A DNA stretch of 39,402 bases from Caulobacteraceae bacterium (GCA_019748055.1 JAIEQC010000042.1:1-39402); one strand, 5' to 3'; shown: positions 1-7,072, numbered from the stretch's first letter. The notes: generated from the sequence alone by a model not told the origin. Numbers and translations are program-made.

Positions 1-311
1 CAGTGGATCGAGGTGTCCTCGTCCAGGGTGTTCGTTACGGACAGCCGCGCCGTCTGGCCTTCGCGCAACCGGATCAGAGGGGCCGGAAGCGTGCCGTTGA
101 CGGTGATCGCATGACCGGTCCGCCCGCCGACCGTGAACGGCGAATGGCCCACGCTCAGCCGCACGTCCGGCCCGTCCAGCGTCGGCAGATCGGCCCGTCG
201 GCCCGGCGAACCCTTCTGCGCCCAGGCGGGCAGCAACCCTTTCGCCGCCCAGGCGGTCGCGGCGCCGCCCAGTCCCTGGATCAGTCGTCTTCGGTTGCGG
301 TCAAGGCTCAC
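1..311 (-). CDS. copA: Copper resistance multicopper oxidase CopA, N-terminal part
   Basis: This is a partial gene: the first 103 codons are in the window and the rest lies beyond position 1. It is probably a periplasmic multicopper oxidase that oxidises or sequesters copper. The N-terminus has a twin-arginine signal (RNRRRLIQGLGG, residues 5-16) ending near an Ala-rich stretch and AWAQ. It is followed by a cupredoxin-type strand (VNGTLPAPLIRLREGQ) and by the first His of the conserved I-H-W-H copper motif, cut by the window edge. I chose the GTG start at 311 because GGAGGAG sits five bases upstream; the ATG at 315 is in another frame. A MerR-type promoter (338-368) points into it, and copC and copD lie nearby, which supports a copper role. 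Laccase-like relatives are possible. Confidence 0.8.
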   Translation of the reverse strand, partial: MSLDRNRRRLIQGLGGAATAWAAKGLLPAWAQKGSPGRRADLPTLDGPDVRLSVGHSPFTVGGRTGHAITVNGTLPAPLIRLREGQTARLSVTNTLDEDTSIH

Positions 312-337
312 GCATGCTCCTCCATCTGACGGGTCAG

Positions 338-368
338 AGGTGCACCGCGTACCATGGTACGGAGTCAA
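338..368 (-). promoter_or_regulatory. MerR-family operator/promoter upstream of copA
   Basis: Read on the minus strand there is a -35 box TTGACT (368-363), a 19-base spacer (362-344) and a weak -10 GCACCT (343-338). The spacer contains the perfect 14-bp palindrome CGTACCATGGTACG (348-361). A 19-base spacer with a centred dyad is the hallmark of promoters activated by MerR-family regulators, and the left half (TTGACTCCGTAC) matches the classical mercury mer operator as I remember it. The site is 27 bp upstream of the copA GTG. No merR or cueR gene is visible in the window, so the regulator must be encoded elsewhere. Confidence 0.55.
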
Positions 369-424
369 TCCTCCGGCCTGCGACCGACTGTCCGCCTGAT
401 TCCTACGCCCGTTCGGAGCCGCCG

Positions 425-904
425 ATGAACCGCCTGATTCTCGCCGTCGCGCTTCTGATGGTCGCGCCGTCCGCGCTTGCCCAGGATCGACCCGTGACGC
501 CGTCGGCCGTGGAGGCGACCGACGCCGCCACCGCTCCTGCCATCGCCGTCGTCGATGCCTTCCACACTGCGCTCGGCGCGGGTGACGCCACCGCCGTCCT
601 GGCGCTGCTGACCGAGGACGTCGTGGTGCTGGAAACGGGCGGGGCGGAACGCTCGCGCGAGGAATACGCCGGCCACCACCTGCCCGCCGACATGGCCTTC
701 GCCGCCGCCACCACCGACGAAGTCACGCGCCGCGCGGCCTGGATCGACGGCGACGTGGCCTGGGTGCTGACCGAGGGCCGCACCACCGGGACCTTCAATG
801 ACCGGCCGGTCAACAGCCTGACCGCCGAGACCATGATCCTGCATCGCTCCGCCGACGGCTGGCGCATCCGCCACATCCACTGGTCGTCGCGGAACCCGCG
901 CTGA
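425..904 (+). CDS. Exported SnoaL/NTF2-like protein next to copA
   Basis: A 159-residue protein with a signal peptide (MNRLILAVALLMVAPSALAQ, cleavage after residue 20). The mature part has the NTF2-like cone-fold pattern: a helix with VVDAFHTALGAGDATAVLALLTEDVVVLE (split here: VVDAFHTAL, then LLTEDVVVLE), a central REEY helix, and C-terminal strands ending in WRIRHIHWSSR. This corresponds to the SnoaL/DUF4440 group. Such proteins are often found beside copper-resistance genes, but no catalytic function can be assigned. I chose the ATG at 425 because it starts exactly at the signal peptide; an upstream in-frame ATG at 314 would run through the copA promoter. It is transcribed divergently from copA and converges on copD. 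Confidence 0.7.
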   Translation: MNRLILAVALLMVAPSALAQDRPVTPSAVEATDAATAPAIAVVDAFHTALGAGDATAVLALLTEDVVVLETGGAERSREEYAGHHLPADMAFAAATTDEVTRRAAWIDGDVAWVLTEGRTTGTFNDRPVNSLTAETMILHRSADGWRIRHIHWSSRNPR

Positions 905-907
905 TCC

Positions 908-1816
908 TCATATCGAGGCGGGAGGCATTTGCACGCCCATCGCCGCGACCAGTCCTAGCAGTGCGATCCCCGCCGCCAGCTCCAGGCCGATGCTGACGCG
1001 CAGGCCCCTCACCGCCTCCGTGGGGTCGCCCTCATCCCGTAGGGCGCGCTCCAGTGCCGGCGTCAGGGTGTAGCGATTGTGCGACGCCAGCCAGATCATC
1101 AGCAAGAACAGCCCGATCTTGGCGAACAGCAGCTGGCCCCAGACAGACGCGGCGAGGCGGTCGGACCCCTCGACGCCGACCAGGAAGGCCGTGTTGACCA
1201 TCCCGCTCAGCGCCAGCGTCAGCACCGCCACGGTCCCCACAGTTCCGAAGCCTGCGAGCGACCTTGCGGCCCCCTCAACATCCTGCCGATCGCGGCGCGC
1301 CACCACCAGGCAAAAGCCCACCAGGGCCCCGATCCAGACGGCGGCGGCAAGGGCATGGGTGATGTCGGCCACCAGGTGGATCGCCCCGGCCGGACCCTCG
1401 CTTGCGCTCCCGTGTCCACTCCAGGCGAAGCTGGCCGTGGCCCCGGCGAAGGCGACGACGGCCACCACCGTAAGCGTCCTGCGCCCGCCCGACGCCAGCA
1501 GCAGCGCGACGCCGAGGATCGCCAGACCGGCGCGGGCGACATGGGCCATCCCCAAGCCCGTGGACTTCACGACATAGCCCACCGCGGTCACGTCCAGCGC
1601 CGCCGCCCAGCCCCCCGCCATCATGGCCGTCTGGGCCAGCAGTCCGCCGACGGCGCCAAGCGCCAGCGTCAGCCCGGCGATCACAGACGTGGGCGTCTGC
1701 AGGGCCCGTCCGGACGCCGCCGGCGAGTACATCCCGAACAGCGGCAGGCCCAGAGCCACGACGGCGGCGGCGAACTGCAGCCATCGCAGGACGACAACGG
1801 TCAAATCGATCGACAC
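908..1816 (-). CDS. copD: Copper resistance inner-membrane protein CopD
   Basis: A 302-residue multi-pass membrane protein of the CopD family, thought to move copper across the inner membrane together with periplasmic CopC. About eight hydrophobic segments can be seen. His residues typical of the family occur in SGHGSASEGPAGAIHLVADITHALAAAVWIGAL (around residues 133-165, here described rather than as one motif) and in ASHNRYTLTP near residue 245. It starts with GTG at 1816, one base after the copC stop, so the two genes form a translationally coupled operon copC-copD. It ends three bases from the convergent SnoaL-like gene. Family assignment is firm; the direction of copper transport is not shown by sequence. 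Confidence 0.88.
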   Translation of the reverse strand: MSIDLTVVVLRWLQFAAAVVALGLPLFGMYSPAASGRALQTPTSVIAGLTLALGAVGGLLAQTAMMAGGWAAALDVTAVGYVVKSTGLGMAHVARAGLAILGVALLLASGGRRTLTVVAVVAFAGATASFAWSGHGSASEGPAGAIHLVADITHALAAAVWIGALVGFCLVVARRDRQDVEGAARSLAGFGTVGTVAVLTLALSGMVNTAFLVGVEGSDRLAASVWGQLLFAKIGLFLLMIWLASHNRYTLTPALERALRDEGDPTEAVRGLRVSIGLELAAGIALLGLVAAMGVQMPPASI

Positions 1817-1817
1817 C

Positions 1818-2177
1818 TCAGCGGACGGTGAAGCTGTAGGTTCCGGTCATGCGGTGCCCGTCAGCCGCCGCGATCGCCCACGTCACCCGATAGGTCCCCG
1901 CAGGCAGTGGCGCCTCATAGCTCCCGCCCAACGTCCTGCCGTCTTCGGACACCGTTTTGGTGAGCTTGACCCCGCGCCCCCGACTGTCCTCGACAGAGAC
2001 GGTCGAAAAGGGCGCAGCGAACCGGTCGCTGAACGTAAGGCTGATGCCGCGCGGAGCGGTCACAGTGGCGCCGCTACCGGGCGTCGCCGACACGAGCCGG
2101 GCATGCGCTGCGGCCGGAAAGGGCGCTGCCAGCACCGAAGCGATCACCGCTGGCAAGATCATGCGGTTGAATGACAT
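1818..2177 (-). CDS. copC: Periplasmic copper-binding protein CopC
   Basis: A 119-residue exported protein. The signal peptide ends AAPFPAAA and is followed by His-Ala-Arg-Leu, so cleavage would expose the N-terminal His that CopC proteins use as a Cu(II) ligand. The C-terminal DGH motif (AAADGHRMTGTYSF) provides the other expected Asp and His ligands. Between them is the usual small Ig-like beta fold (PGSGATVTAP, LTFSDRF, PAGTYRVTW). I chose the ATG at 2177; an in-frame ATG further upstream (2231) would put non-hydrophobic sequence before the signal. The gene is followed directly by copD. The product presumably delivers or buffers copper in the periplasm. Confidence 0.88.
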   Translation of the reverse strand: MSFNRMILPAVIASVLAAPFPAAAHARLVSATPGSGATVTAPRGISLTFSDRFAAPFSTVSVEDSRGRGVKLTKTVSEDGRTLGGSYEAPLPAGTYRVTWAIAAADGHRMTGTYSFTVR

Positions 2178-2270
2178 GGGATGAGGCCTTTTCGTCAGAT
2201 GCGCCGAACGACCCCTTATAAGCACAGGCAAAGGTCCGCTTGGAAAGCTGCTGTGGGAGCCATCCCCTCT

Positions 2271-2367
2271 ATGCGGAAAAGCGCATCCTCAGCGTTGATA
2301 CGGTTTTTCGTATGGTGTTGACTTATGCCAAAAACCGCATAAATCGAGGCGATACGGATTATCGTAT
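2271..2367. promoter_or_regulatory. Four 16-bp HipB-type operators with exact 27-bp spacing
   Basis: Four inverted repeats of the form ATRC-N8-GYAT lie upstream of hipB: O1 ATGCGGAAAAGCGCAT (2271-2286), O2 ATACGGTTTTTCGTAT (2298-2313), O3 ATGCCAAAAACCGCAT (2325-2340) and O4 ATACGGATTATCGTAT (2352-2367). Their starts are exactly 27 bp apart. O1 and O3 use ATGC arms, O2 and O4 use ATAC arms. The E. coli HipB operator is TATCC-N8-GGATA, also present in four copies, so arm length and spacer match the family. The stretch is clearly richer in A and T than its surroundings. Confidence 0.8.
2318..2345 (+). promoter_or_regulatory. Candidate hipBA promoter
   Basis: TTGACT (2318-2323) is a good -35 box, followed after 16 bases by TAAATC (2340-2345), a weak -10. 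Operator O3 fills the spacer and O4 lies at the likely transcription start, so a bound HipB or HipBA complex would block polymerase directly. The -10 assignment is tentative. Confidence 0.45.
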
Positions 2368-2386
2368 CTGAATTGAAGGGGGGCGC

Positions 2387-2632
2387 ATGCAGCCCGTCGT
2401 CCGAAACGAGAAGCAGCTTGCAGTGGCCCTTCGTCGATTTCGCAAAGCCCAGAACATGACCCAGGGCGACCTCGCCGTCAGGGCGAACAGACGGCAGGCG
2501 ACGATCTCCAATCTCGAGAACGGTTCGAGCACGCTCGAGACCCTCTTCGCCGCGCTCAGCGCGCTTGAACTGGAGATCATCGTGCAGCCTCGAAGCCATA
2601 GCAGAGCCCCGGACATCGGAGATATCTTCTGA
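2387..2632 (+). CDS. hipB: HipB-type antitoxin, XRE-family repressor
   Basis: An 81-residue DNA-binding protein. Residues about 8-65 form a Cro/CI-type helix-turn-helix domain: LAVALRRFRKAQNMTQGDLA, then RRQATISNLENG as the recognition helix region, then TLETLFAALSALELEIIV. The C-terminal tail (PRSHSRAPDIGDIF) would contact the toxin. A strong ribosome-binding site (AAGGGGGG) lies just before the ATG. Its stop overlaps the hipA start (TGATG), the usual arrangement for toxin-antitoxin pairs. Four operator-like repeats upstream suggest it represses its own operon, with HipA as co-repressor. Functional neutralisation is inferred from family and context. Confidence 0.88.
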   Translation: MQPVVRNEKQLAVALRRFRKAQNMTQGDLAVRANRRQATISNLENGSSTLETLFAALSALELEIIVQPRSHSRAPDIGDIF

Positions 2633-3948
2633 TGGCGCGGGCGCGCGGGAGCGCACTTCGCGTCTCGCTCAACGGTCGGATCGTTGGCCTCCTCCGACGC
2701 GAGGCCAGCGGCTCGATCGACTTCCAGTACGACCGATCCTGGCTGGACTGGGAAAATGCGATCCCCGCCTCCCTGTCCCTGCCTCTGCGCGAAGAGCGGT
2801 ACATCGGCGCTCCGGTCATCGCGGTCTTGGACAATCTCCTGCCCGATAATGAGAAGATACGGGGCCGCGTCGCCGCACGCGTCGGAGCGGAAGGGATCGA
2901 CGCCTTCAGCCTGCTGTCCGCCGTCGGCCGAGACTGCGTTGGCGCTCTGCAGTTCCTCCCCGAAGATGCGGACCTGGGCCGCTCCGGCGACGTCGAGGGC
3001 GAGCCCGTCAGCGACCGGGATATCGCACGAATTCTGGCCGACCTGACCGCCAATCCGCTCGGCATCGCCGACAGCGATGAATTTCGGATCTCGCTCGCCG
3101 GGGTGCAGGACAAGACGGCCTTCCTGCTGCATGACGGGCAGTGGTTCAGACCCAGGGGCGTCACACCAACGACCCACATCTTCAAACCTCAGATCGGGAA
3201 GCTCCCCGGAAGCGACGTCGACCTCTCCCACAGTGTCGAGAACGAGTACCTCTGCCTGACGTTCATGCGTGCCCTCGGCTTCGACACGGCGAATGTCGAG
3301 ATGCGGACTTTCGGTCAGAAACGCGTGCTTGTCGTCGAGCGGTTCGACCGGACATTCGCCCGTGACGGCCGGCTTATTCGGCGTCCCCAGGAAGACTTCT
3401 GCCAGGCGCTCGCGGTTCCCTGGGTCAGGAAGTACGAAAACGATGGGGGGCCAGGCATGGCTGACTGTCTGGAGCTTCTGGGCGCCAGTGATGAGGTCGC
3501 CCAGGACCGCCAGACCTTCATGAAACGGGTCATCGCTTTCTGGCTGCTGGGGGCCACGGACGGCCATGCCAAGAACTTCAGCGTCTTCCTTCATCCTCGG
3601 GGCGGCTTCCGTCTCACGCCGCTCTACGACGTGCTTTCGGTGCAGCCCATCGTCGATGCGCACCAGATGAGGCTCAGCCGTTTTCGGATGGCGATGGCCG
3701 TCGGGGATCGGCGGCACTACCGGGTCGACTCCATTCTTCCCCGGCATTTCTGTCAGACGGGAGTGAACGCCGGCCTCAGCCCGGTCGTCGTCCGTCGCCT
3801 GTTCTCCGAGCTGGTCGCGGAGGGTCCCGAGGCGATGCGGGTCACAAGGGATGCTCTTCCGAAAGGATTGCCGAGGCCCCTCGTCGACTCGATCTTCGGA
3901 GGCTTCGTCAGTCGGCTTGCCCTTCTTGAGCGCGAACTCGGGGACTGA
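2632..3948 (+). CDS. hipA: HipA-family serine/threonine kinase toxin
   Basis: A 438-residue protein close to the length of E. coli HipA (440), a kinase that phosphorylates glutamyl-tRNA synthetase and slows growth. Key residues fall at matching positions: Ser154 in SLAGVQDK (the autophosphorylated Ser150 of E. coli), Lys185 in HIFKP (ATP lysine), catalytic Asp310 and Asn315 in GATDGHAKNF, and metal-binding Asp333 in LYDV. The N-terminal subdomain (residues 1-105) contains SLPLREERY and LDNLLPDN, typical of the family. All catalytic residues are present, so the toxin is predicted active. The target is not known from sequence. It is the last gene before a tRNA-Val 3' end, consistent with island cargo. 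Confidence 0.9.
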   Translation: MARARGSALRVSLNGRIVGLLRREASGSIDFQYDRSWLDWENAIPASLSLPLREERYIGAPVIAVLDNLLPDNEKIRGRVAARVGAEGIDAFSLLSAVGRDCVGALQFLPEDADLGRSGDVEGEPVSDRDIARILADLTANPLGIADSDEFRISLAGVQDKTAFLLHDGQWFRPRGVTPTTHIFKPQIGKLPGSDVDLSHSVENEYLCLTFMRALGFDTANVEMRTFGQKRVLVVERFDRTFARDGRLIRRPQEDFCQALAVPWVRKYENDGGPGMADCLELLGASDEVAQDRQTFMKRVIAFWLLGATDGHAKNFSVFLHPRGGFRLTPLYDVLSVQPIVDAHQMRLSRFRMAMAVGDRRHYRVDSILPRHFCQTGVNAGLSPVVVRRLFSELVAEGPEAMRVTRDALPKGLPRPLVDSIFGGFVSRLALLERELGD

Positions 3949-4076
3949 GAGCCGGTCCTCGAAGACGTCGTCCAGCGCTGAAACCTGGCGTCGTGTGACG
4001 TTCCGAGCCTGCTGCCGACCGGGGCTCCCTGCGGTGCAGGACGTTTCACCCCTGTTCGCGCAGTTTCAGCCCTTCT

Positions 4077-4096
4077 GCCCCACTAGCGCCCCACTA
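4077..4096. repeat. Direct repeat of GCCCCACTA beside tRNA-Val
   Basis: GCCCCACTA occurs at 4077-4085 and again at 4088-4096, giving an 11-bp repeat interval, about one helical turn. It lies 77 bp beyond the tRNA-Val 3' end. Closely spaced direct repeats near an attachment site can be arm-type sites for tyrosine integrases, but no integrase gene is visible here. The rest of 3949-4172 contains no gene I can support. Confidence 0.35.
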
Positions 4097-4172
4097 ACCG
4101 CAAAACACGAGGCGCAGACTGGTGACACTCCGCCCGAGGCTTCTTTAACTTGCTGATTTTGCTGGGAAAAAA

Positions 4173-4247
<75 letters not shown>

Positions 4248-4288
4248 GCCGTGACGGTCCGGAGCGGGTCCGGACGGGAAGGCGGCGT

Positions 4289-4316
4289 GCATAACCCGGT
4301 CGCCCGCAAGCCGCAA
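4289..4316 (-). promoter_or_regulatory. Candidate tRNA-Val promoter
   Basis: On the minus strand TTGCGG (4316-4311) and TTATGC (4294-4289) are separated by 16 bases. The -10 box lies about 42 bases before the tRNA 5' end, which leaves a short 5' leader for RNase P. Both boxes are imperfect. Confidence 0.35.
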
Positions 4317-4320
4317 GGGC

Positions 4321-4731
4321 TCAGTCGAACCGGGAGAAAATCGTTCTGCCGAACTCGGCGGAGACCTGATCCGTGTCGGGCGCTCGGGAGAGATCTTCGG
4401 GCCGGTTCGCAGCCATGTCTGCGCACGCCTGCGTCTGCAGGACCATCCACTCCTCGGCGGCTTCTCGACTGCGAATCCAGCTCCATCGAACTTCCGCCTC
4501 CGTTTAAGCCTGGACGACGCCAAGTTCTACGTATCGGTCGAAGGGCACTCTTTGCTCGGGAGGCAAGGACTGCCGACGACGATCGAGGGAAGCGCGCAGG
4601 GCGCCGTCGTTCCAAGCCCATCCCAACCGACGGCAGAGAGCAGCCTGATGGGCGAACGCGCCGACGGCCATCGCCTCCACCTGTTCCGCCTGGGGCAGGG
4701 GCGGAGGATCCTGAATGGCGATTGCGAACAT
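4321..4731 (-). pseudogene. Unrecognised small gene interrupted by one in-frame TAA
   Basis: I do not recognise this protein. The frame starting at the ATG at 4731 (preceded by GGGGGCAAGG) runs 75 codons to a TAA at 4506-4504. The same frame then continues without a stop for another 60 codons to the TGA at 4323-4321. The downstream part (TEAEVRWSWIRSREAAEEW, then ACADMAANRPEDLSRA) has protein-like composition and continues the amphipathic helical character of the first part. Changing TAA to CAA would give one 136-residue protein, so a C-to-T nonsense change is the simplest explanation. Alternatively the 75-residue product (4504-4731) is the real gene and the rest is chance. It lies just downstream of cpdR on the same strand. 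Confidence 0.45.
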
Positions 4732-4773
4732 GACCTTGCCCCCTGCTCGGGGCTCAGGATGCCATGAAAGCCG

Positions 4774-5130
4774 TCACGCCGCGATCATCTTCTCCACCTC
4801 GCCGACCAGATCGCGCAGGTGGACGGGCTTGGACAGGACCTTGGCCTGCGGCGTGGCCTGGGCGGCGGACAGGGCGACCGCGGCGAAGCCGGTGATGAAC
4901 ATGATGCGCAGGCCCGGCTGGCGCTGGGCGGCGACGCGCGCAACCTCGATGCCGTCGGCCCCGGGCATGACGATGTCGGTCAGCAGCAGGTCGTACGGGC
5001 CGTGGTCCAGGGCGTCGATGGCGTCGTCCCCGTTCTCGCAATCGACCACGGAATGGCCGGCCCGTTCCAACGCGCGGGTCAGGAAGCCGCGCAGTGAGGA
5101 GTCGTCTTCGGCCAGAAGGATGCGCGCCAT
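4774..5130 (-). CDS. cpdR: Single-domain response regulator CpdR
   Basis: A 118-residue receiver domain with no output domain. The acidic pocket (AEDDSS, Asp9-Asp10), phospho-acceptor Asp52 in LLLTDIVMPG, Thr79 of the switch (MFITG) and Lys97 in LSKPV are all present. Size, sequence start (MARILLAEDD) and neighbours match Caulobacter CpdR, which when unphosphorylated brings ClpXP to the cell pole to degrade CtrA and PdeA. CckA-ChpT phosphorylation switches it off. It ends in Ala-Ala, a C-terminus of the kind ClpXP can recognise. It is divergent from an N-formylglutamate amidohydrolase. I see no CtrA box upstream. Its presence with divL and a CtrA box shows that the CtrA circuit operates in this organism. 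Confidence 0.88.
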   Translation of the reverse strand: MARILLAEDDSSLRGFLTRALERAGHSVVDCENGDDAIDALDHGPYDLLLTDIVMPGADGIEVARVAAQRQPGLRIMFITGFAAVALSAAQATPQAKVLSKPVHLRDLVGEVEKMIAA

Positions 5131-5187
5131 GTCGTTCCAAGTCCCCGATCTTGAACCTCACCCTAGCCCCACAGGCGTAAACCGGCC

Positions 5188-6048
5188 ATGAAAACCGCTG
5201 GATTCGAACGGCTTGGTGAAAAGCGCATGAGCGAGGCTGGAGGACGGGCGGAGGACGCCGTCGGCGTCGGCCCGGCGCCGGCCACGCCATGGGTGTTCGC
5301 CTCTCCACATTCCGGGACCCATCTCCCGTCCGACATGCGCGCGGCGGCCGGACTGTCTCGGCGCAGCCTGAGGAGTGCAGAGGACGCCCTCGTCGATCGG
5401 CTGATCGAGGGCGCCGAGGTGCGGGGCGTGGCGCTGCTGCGCGGCCTGGTCAGTCGCGCCTATCTGGATCTCAATCGCGACCCGGCAGAACTTGATCCCT
5501 TGCTGGTCGATGGCGTCGAAGACGAGCTCGTCTCGCCCCGCGTGGCGGCGGGTTACGGCATCGTGCCGCGTCTGACGGGCGACGGTCGTCCGCTCTATGC
5601 CCGGCGGCTGTCGCAGGCCGAGGTCAAGGCCCGGATCGCGGCTCATCATGCACCCTATCACGCGAAGCTGGCCAAGCTCATGCAGAGCGCCCGCGCAGCG
5701 CACGGACGGGCTGTTCTGATCGACTGGCACTCAATGCCCGCCGCGAGGGGCCGCGATGCGCCACAGGTCGTGATCGGCGACCGCCACGGCGAGACCTGTT
5801 CACCGGCGCTGACCCGACGGCTTCAGACCCTGTTCGAGGCGGAAGGCTGGCGGGTGGCGCTGAACGTCCCCTATGCAGGCGGGTGGTCGACGATCCGCTG
5901 GGGCCGACCGAATGAGGGGTTAGAAGCGCTCCAGATAGAGTTGGACCGCAGCCTCTATCTCGATCCGGCGACGCTGCGACCTGGGCCGGGCTGGGCCAGA
6001 TGCAAGGCCGGGGTCGAGCGCGTGATCGCCGCGCTCCTGTCTGGATAA
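5188..6048 (+). CDS. N-formylglutamate amidohydrolase family protein
   Basis: A protein of up to 286 residues of the FGase family, which hydrolyses N-formyl-L-glutamate to formate and glutamate at the end of one histidine-degradation route. Visible signatures are SPHSGTHLP (metal-binding His and substrate loop), LVSRAYLDLNRDPAELDP, LIDWHSMPA with the metal-binding His, GDRHGETC, and NVPYAGGW followed by LQIELDRSLYLD. Two starts are possible: ATG at 5188 or ATG at 5227 (MSEAGGRAED); neither has a strong ribosome-binding site. No other hut genes are in the window, so its true substrate may be another formylated or amide compound. Its TAA stop lies at the A-tract of a terminator that acts on the opposite strand. 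Confidence 0.82.
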   Translation: MKTAGFERLGEKRMSEAGGRAEDAVGVGPAPATPWVFASPHSGTHLPSDMRAAAGLSRRSLRSAEDALVDRLIEGAEVRGVALLRGLVSRAYLDLNRDPAELDPLLVDGVEDELVSPRVAAGYGIVPRLTGDGRPLYARRLSQAEVKARIAAHHAPYHAKLAKLMQSARAAHGRAVLIDWHSMPAARGRDAPQVVIGDRHGETCSPALTRRLQTLFEAEGWRVALNVPYAGGWSTIRWGRPNEGLEALQIELDRSLYLDPATLRPGPGWARCKAGVERVIAALLSG

Positions 6049-6075
6049 AAAAGGGCCGCGCCCGGAGGCGCGGCC
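6047..6075 (-). terminator. Rho-independent terminator, minus strand
   Basis: Perfect 9-bp stem GGCCGCGCC/GGCGCGGCC (6054-6062 and 6067-6075) with a 4-base loop. Read on the minus strand it is followed by C and six T (6052-6047); on the plus strand there is no T tract. It therefore ends a leftward transcript, either the candidate small RNA or the DUF599 gene, and it overlaps the stop codon of the plus-strand amidohydrolase gene. Confidence 0.85.
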
Positions 6076-6129
6076 TTGACAGTCTATAGGGAGGAAACGC
6101 CCAGGAAGGGCATGACGCCCGAAAGCGTC
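6047..6129 (-). ncRNA. Candidate small RNA with anti-Shine-Dalgarno loops
   Basis: On the minus strand a promoter (6164-6136) would start transcription near 6129. The predicted RNA of about 83 bases begins with hairpin GACGC-TTTCGG-GCGTC (6129-6114), then GCCC-TTCCT-GGGC (6111-6099) with a pyrimidine loop, then a single-stranded TTTCCTCCC (6097-6089), and ends in a perfect 9-bp terminator stem followed by six T. The TTCCT loop and CCTCC are complementary to ribosome-binding sites, the usual design of alphaproteobacterial regulatory RNAs that block translation. No open frame on this strand explains the conservation-like structure. The family is not recognised; expression is inferred. Confidence 0.55.
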
Positions 6130-6135
6130 ACCCTC

Positions 6136-6164
6136 AAGTTAGGGTGCAATGCACAATCCGTCAA
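6136..6164 (-). promoter_or_regulatory. Sigma-70-type promoter for the candidate small RNA
   Basis: TTGACG (6164-6159), a 17-base spacer, and TAACTT (6141-6136) within CCCTAACTT. This resembles the Caulobacter housekeeping consensus (TTGACG and GCTANAWC). The nearest leftward coding gene ends upstream of it, so the only thing it can drive before the terminator is the 80-base RNA. Confidence 0.5.
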
Positions 6165-6275
6165 GACGCAAGGCGCGACCGTCGGTCACGGTCCGTTACG
6201 GCAAATCCGTGCGCAGCGCACAAATGTAACCGATTCCATCCGAGAACTTCGTGCACGATTGCTGCAAGTGCGAAA

Positions 6276-6974
6276 TCAACGACCCGCGTCGGGGTCGAGA
6301 AGGCGGCGCGCCTGCCGGATCGCTCGAGCCGCAGGCGAGCCCGCCTGCCGCCATAACAGAAGCCCAAAGGCCAGCAGGGCCCCGCCGGCCAGCCACAAGG
6401 GCCCGAACAGCCACGCGGCGGCCGCCAGGGCGAAATAGTAGGCCCGCACGCCCTGACTGAACGCCGAAAGGGCCGGATTCAGCAGGTCCGCAGCGGCCCT
6501 GCCCAGCGCCATGCGGTCCGCCTCCGTATGCGCTTCCGGAGAGGCGCCGATCAGCGCCAGGGCATAGTTCATCTGGCGGATCGACCAGATGAAGTCGAGC
6601 AGACCGCGCACGAGGCACAGCAGGATCAGGCCCAGCTTGATCTCCAGCAGGCGGCGCGGCACGCCCTCGGCCCCCACGGCGGCGAACCCGTCCAGCGCCT
6701 GCTGGCCCCCGAACAGAATGCCGGCCACCGCCGCGATCAGCAGCAGGTTGGTCGAGGCGAAGAAGCCGCCGGAGTTGATGGTGTGGCCCATCAGCTGGCT
6801 GTCGACCAGCCGTGGCGCCTCCCGGTGGCTCATGGCGGTCATCCAGACGCGGCGGATGACCATCATGTCGTCGTTCAGCGTGCCCGTGCGCCGCGCCAGC
6901 ACCTCCAGCAGCGGACCATAACCCAGCCAGCACAGGGCGAAGAGGGCCAGCGCCAGGCCGTCGATCAGGGTCAT
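6276..6974 (-). CDS. DUF599 family inner-membrane protein
   Basis: A 232-residue membrane protein with about four to five hydrophobic segments (residues 5-20, 72-90, 115-130, 170-200). The conserved family pattern is present: N-terminal DGLALALFALCWLGYGP, MMVIRRVWMTAMSHREAPRLVDSQLMG (given here in parts) and the central INSGGFFASTNLLLI, followed by DFIWSIRQMNYALAL. The function of DUF599 is unknown. It is divergent from the pyrophosphatase gene; the 98-base gap between them holds both promoters but I see no clear boxes. The minus-strand terminator 200 bases downstream could also serve this gene. Confidence 0.82.
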   Translation of the reverse strand: MTLIDGLALALFALCWLGYGPLLEVLARRTGTLNDDMMVIRRVWMTAMSHREAPRLVDSQLMGHTINSGGFFASTNLLLIAAVAGILFGGQQALDGFAAVGAEGVPRRLLEIKLGLILLCLVRGLLDFIWSIRQMNYALALIGASPEAHTEADRMALGRAAADLLNPALSAFSQGVRAYYFALAAAAWLFGPLWLAGGALLAFGLLLWRQAGSPAARAIRQARRLLDPDAGR

Positions 6975-7072
6975 GCCGTCACCTCCTTCACCCGGCCCGC
7001 GCCTTGCTTCGGCCCCGGGCGGGGACTATCACGCGCGCCTCCCCGTTTCGCAGTCGCAACATCAGGCCCGTC

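Noticed and set aside
4251..4733. A 160-codon plus-strand frame over the interrupted gene
   Set aside because: Arg/Pro-rich shadow composition and no start signal; the minus-strand frame reads as protein.
6054..6075. The 9-bp hairpin as terminator of the plus-strand amidohydrolase gene
   Set aside because: The T tract is only on the minus strand; on the plus strand the stem is followed by TTGACAG.
6076..6438. A plus-strand frame in the gap after the amidohydrolase gene
   Set aside because: No ribosome-binding site at the first start, composition changes along the frame, and the stretch is better explained by the minus-strand promoter, hairpins and terminator.
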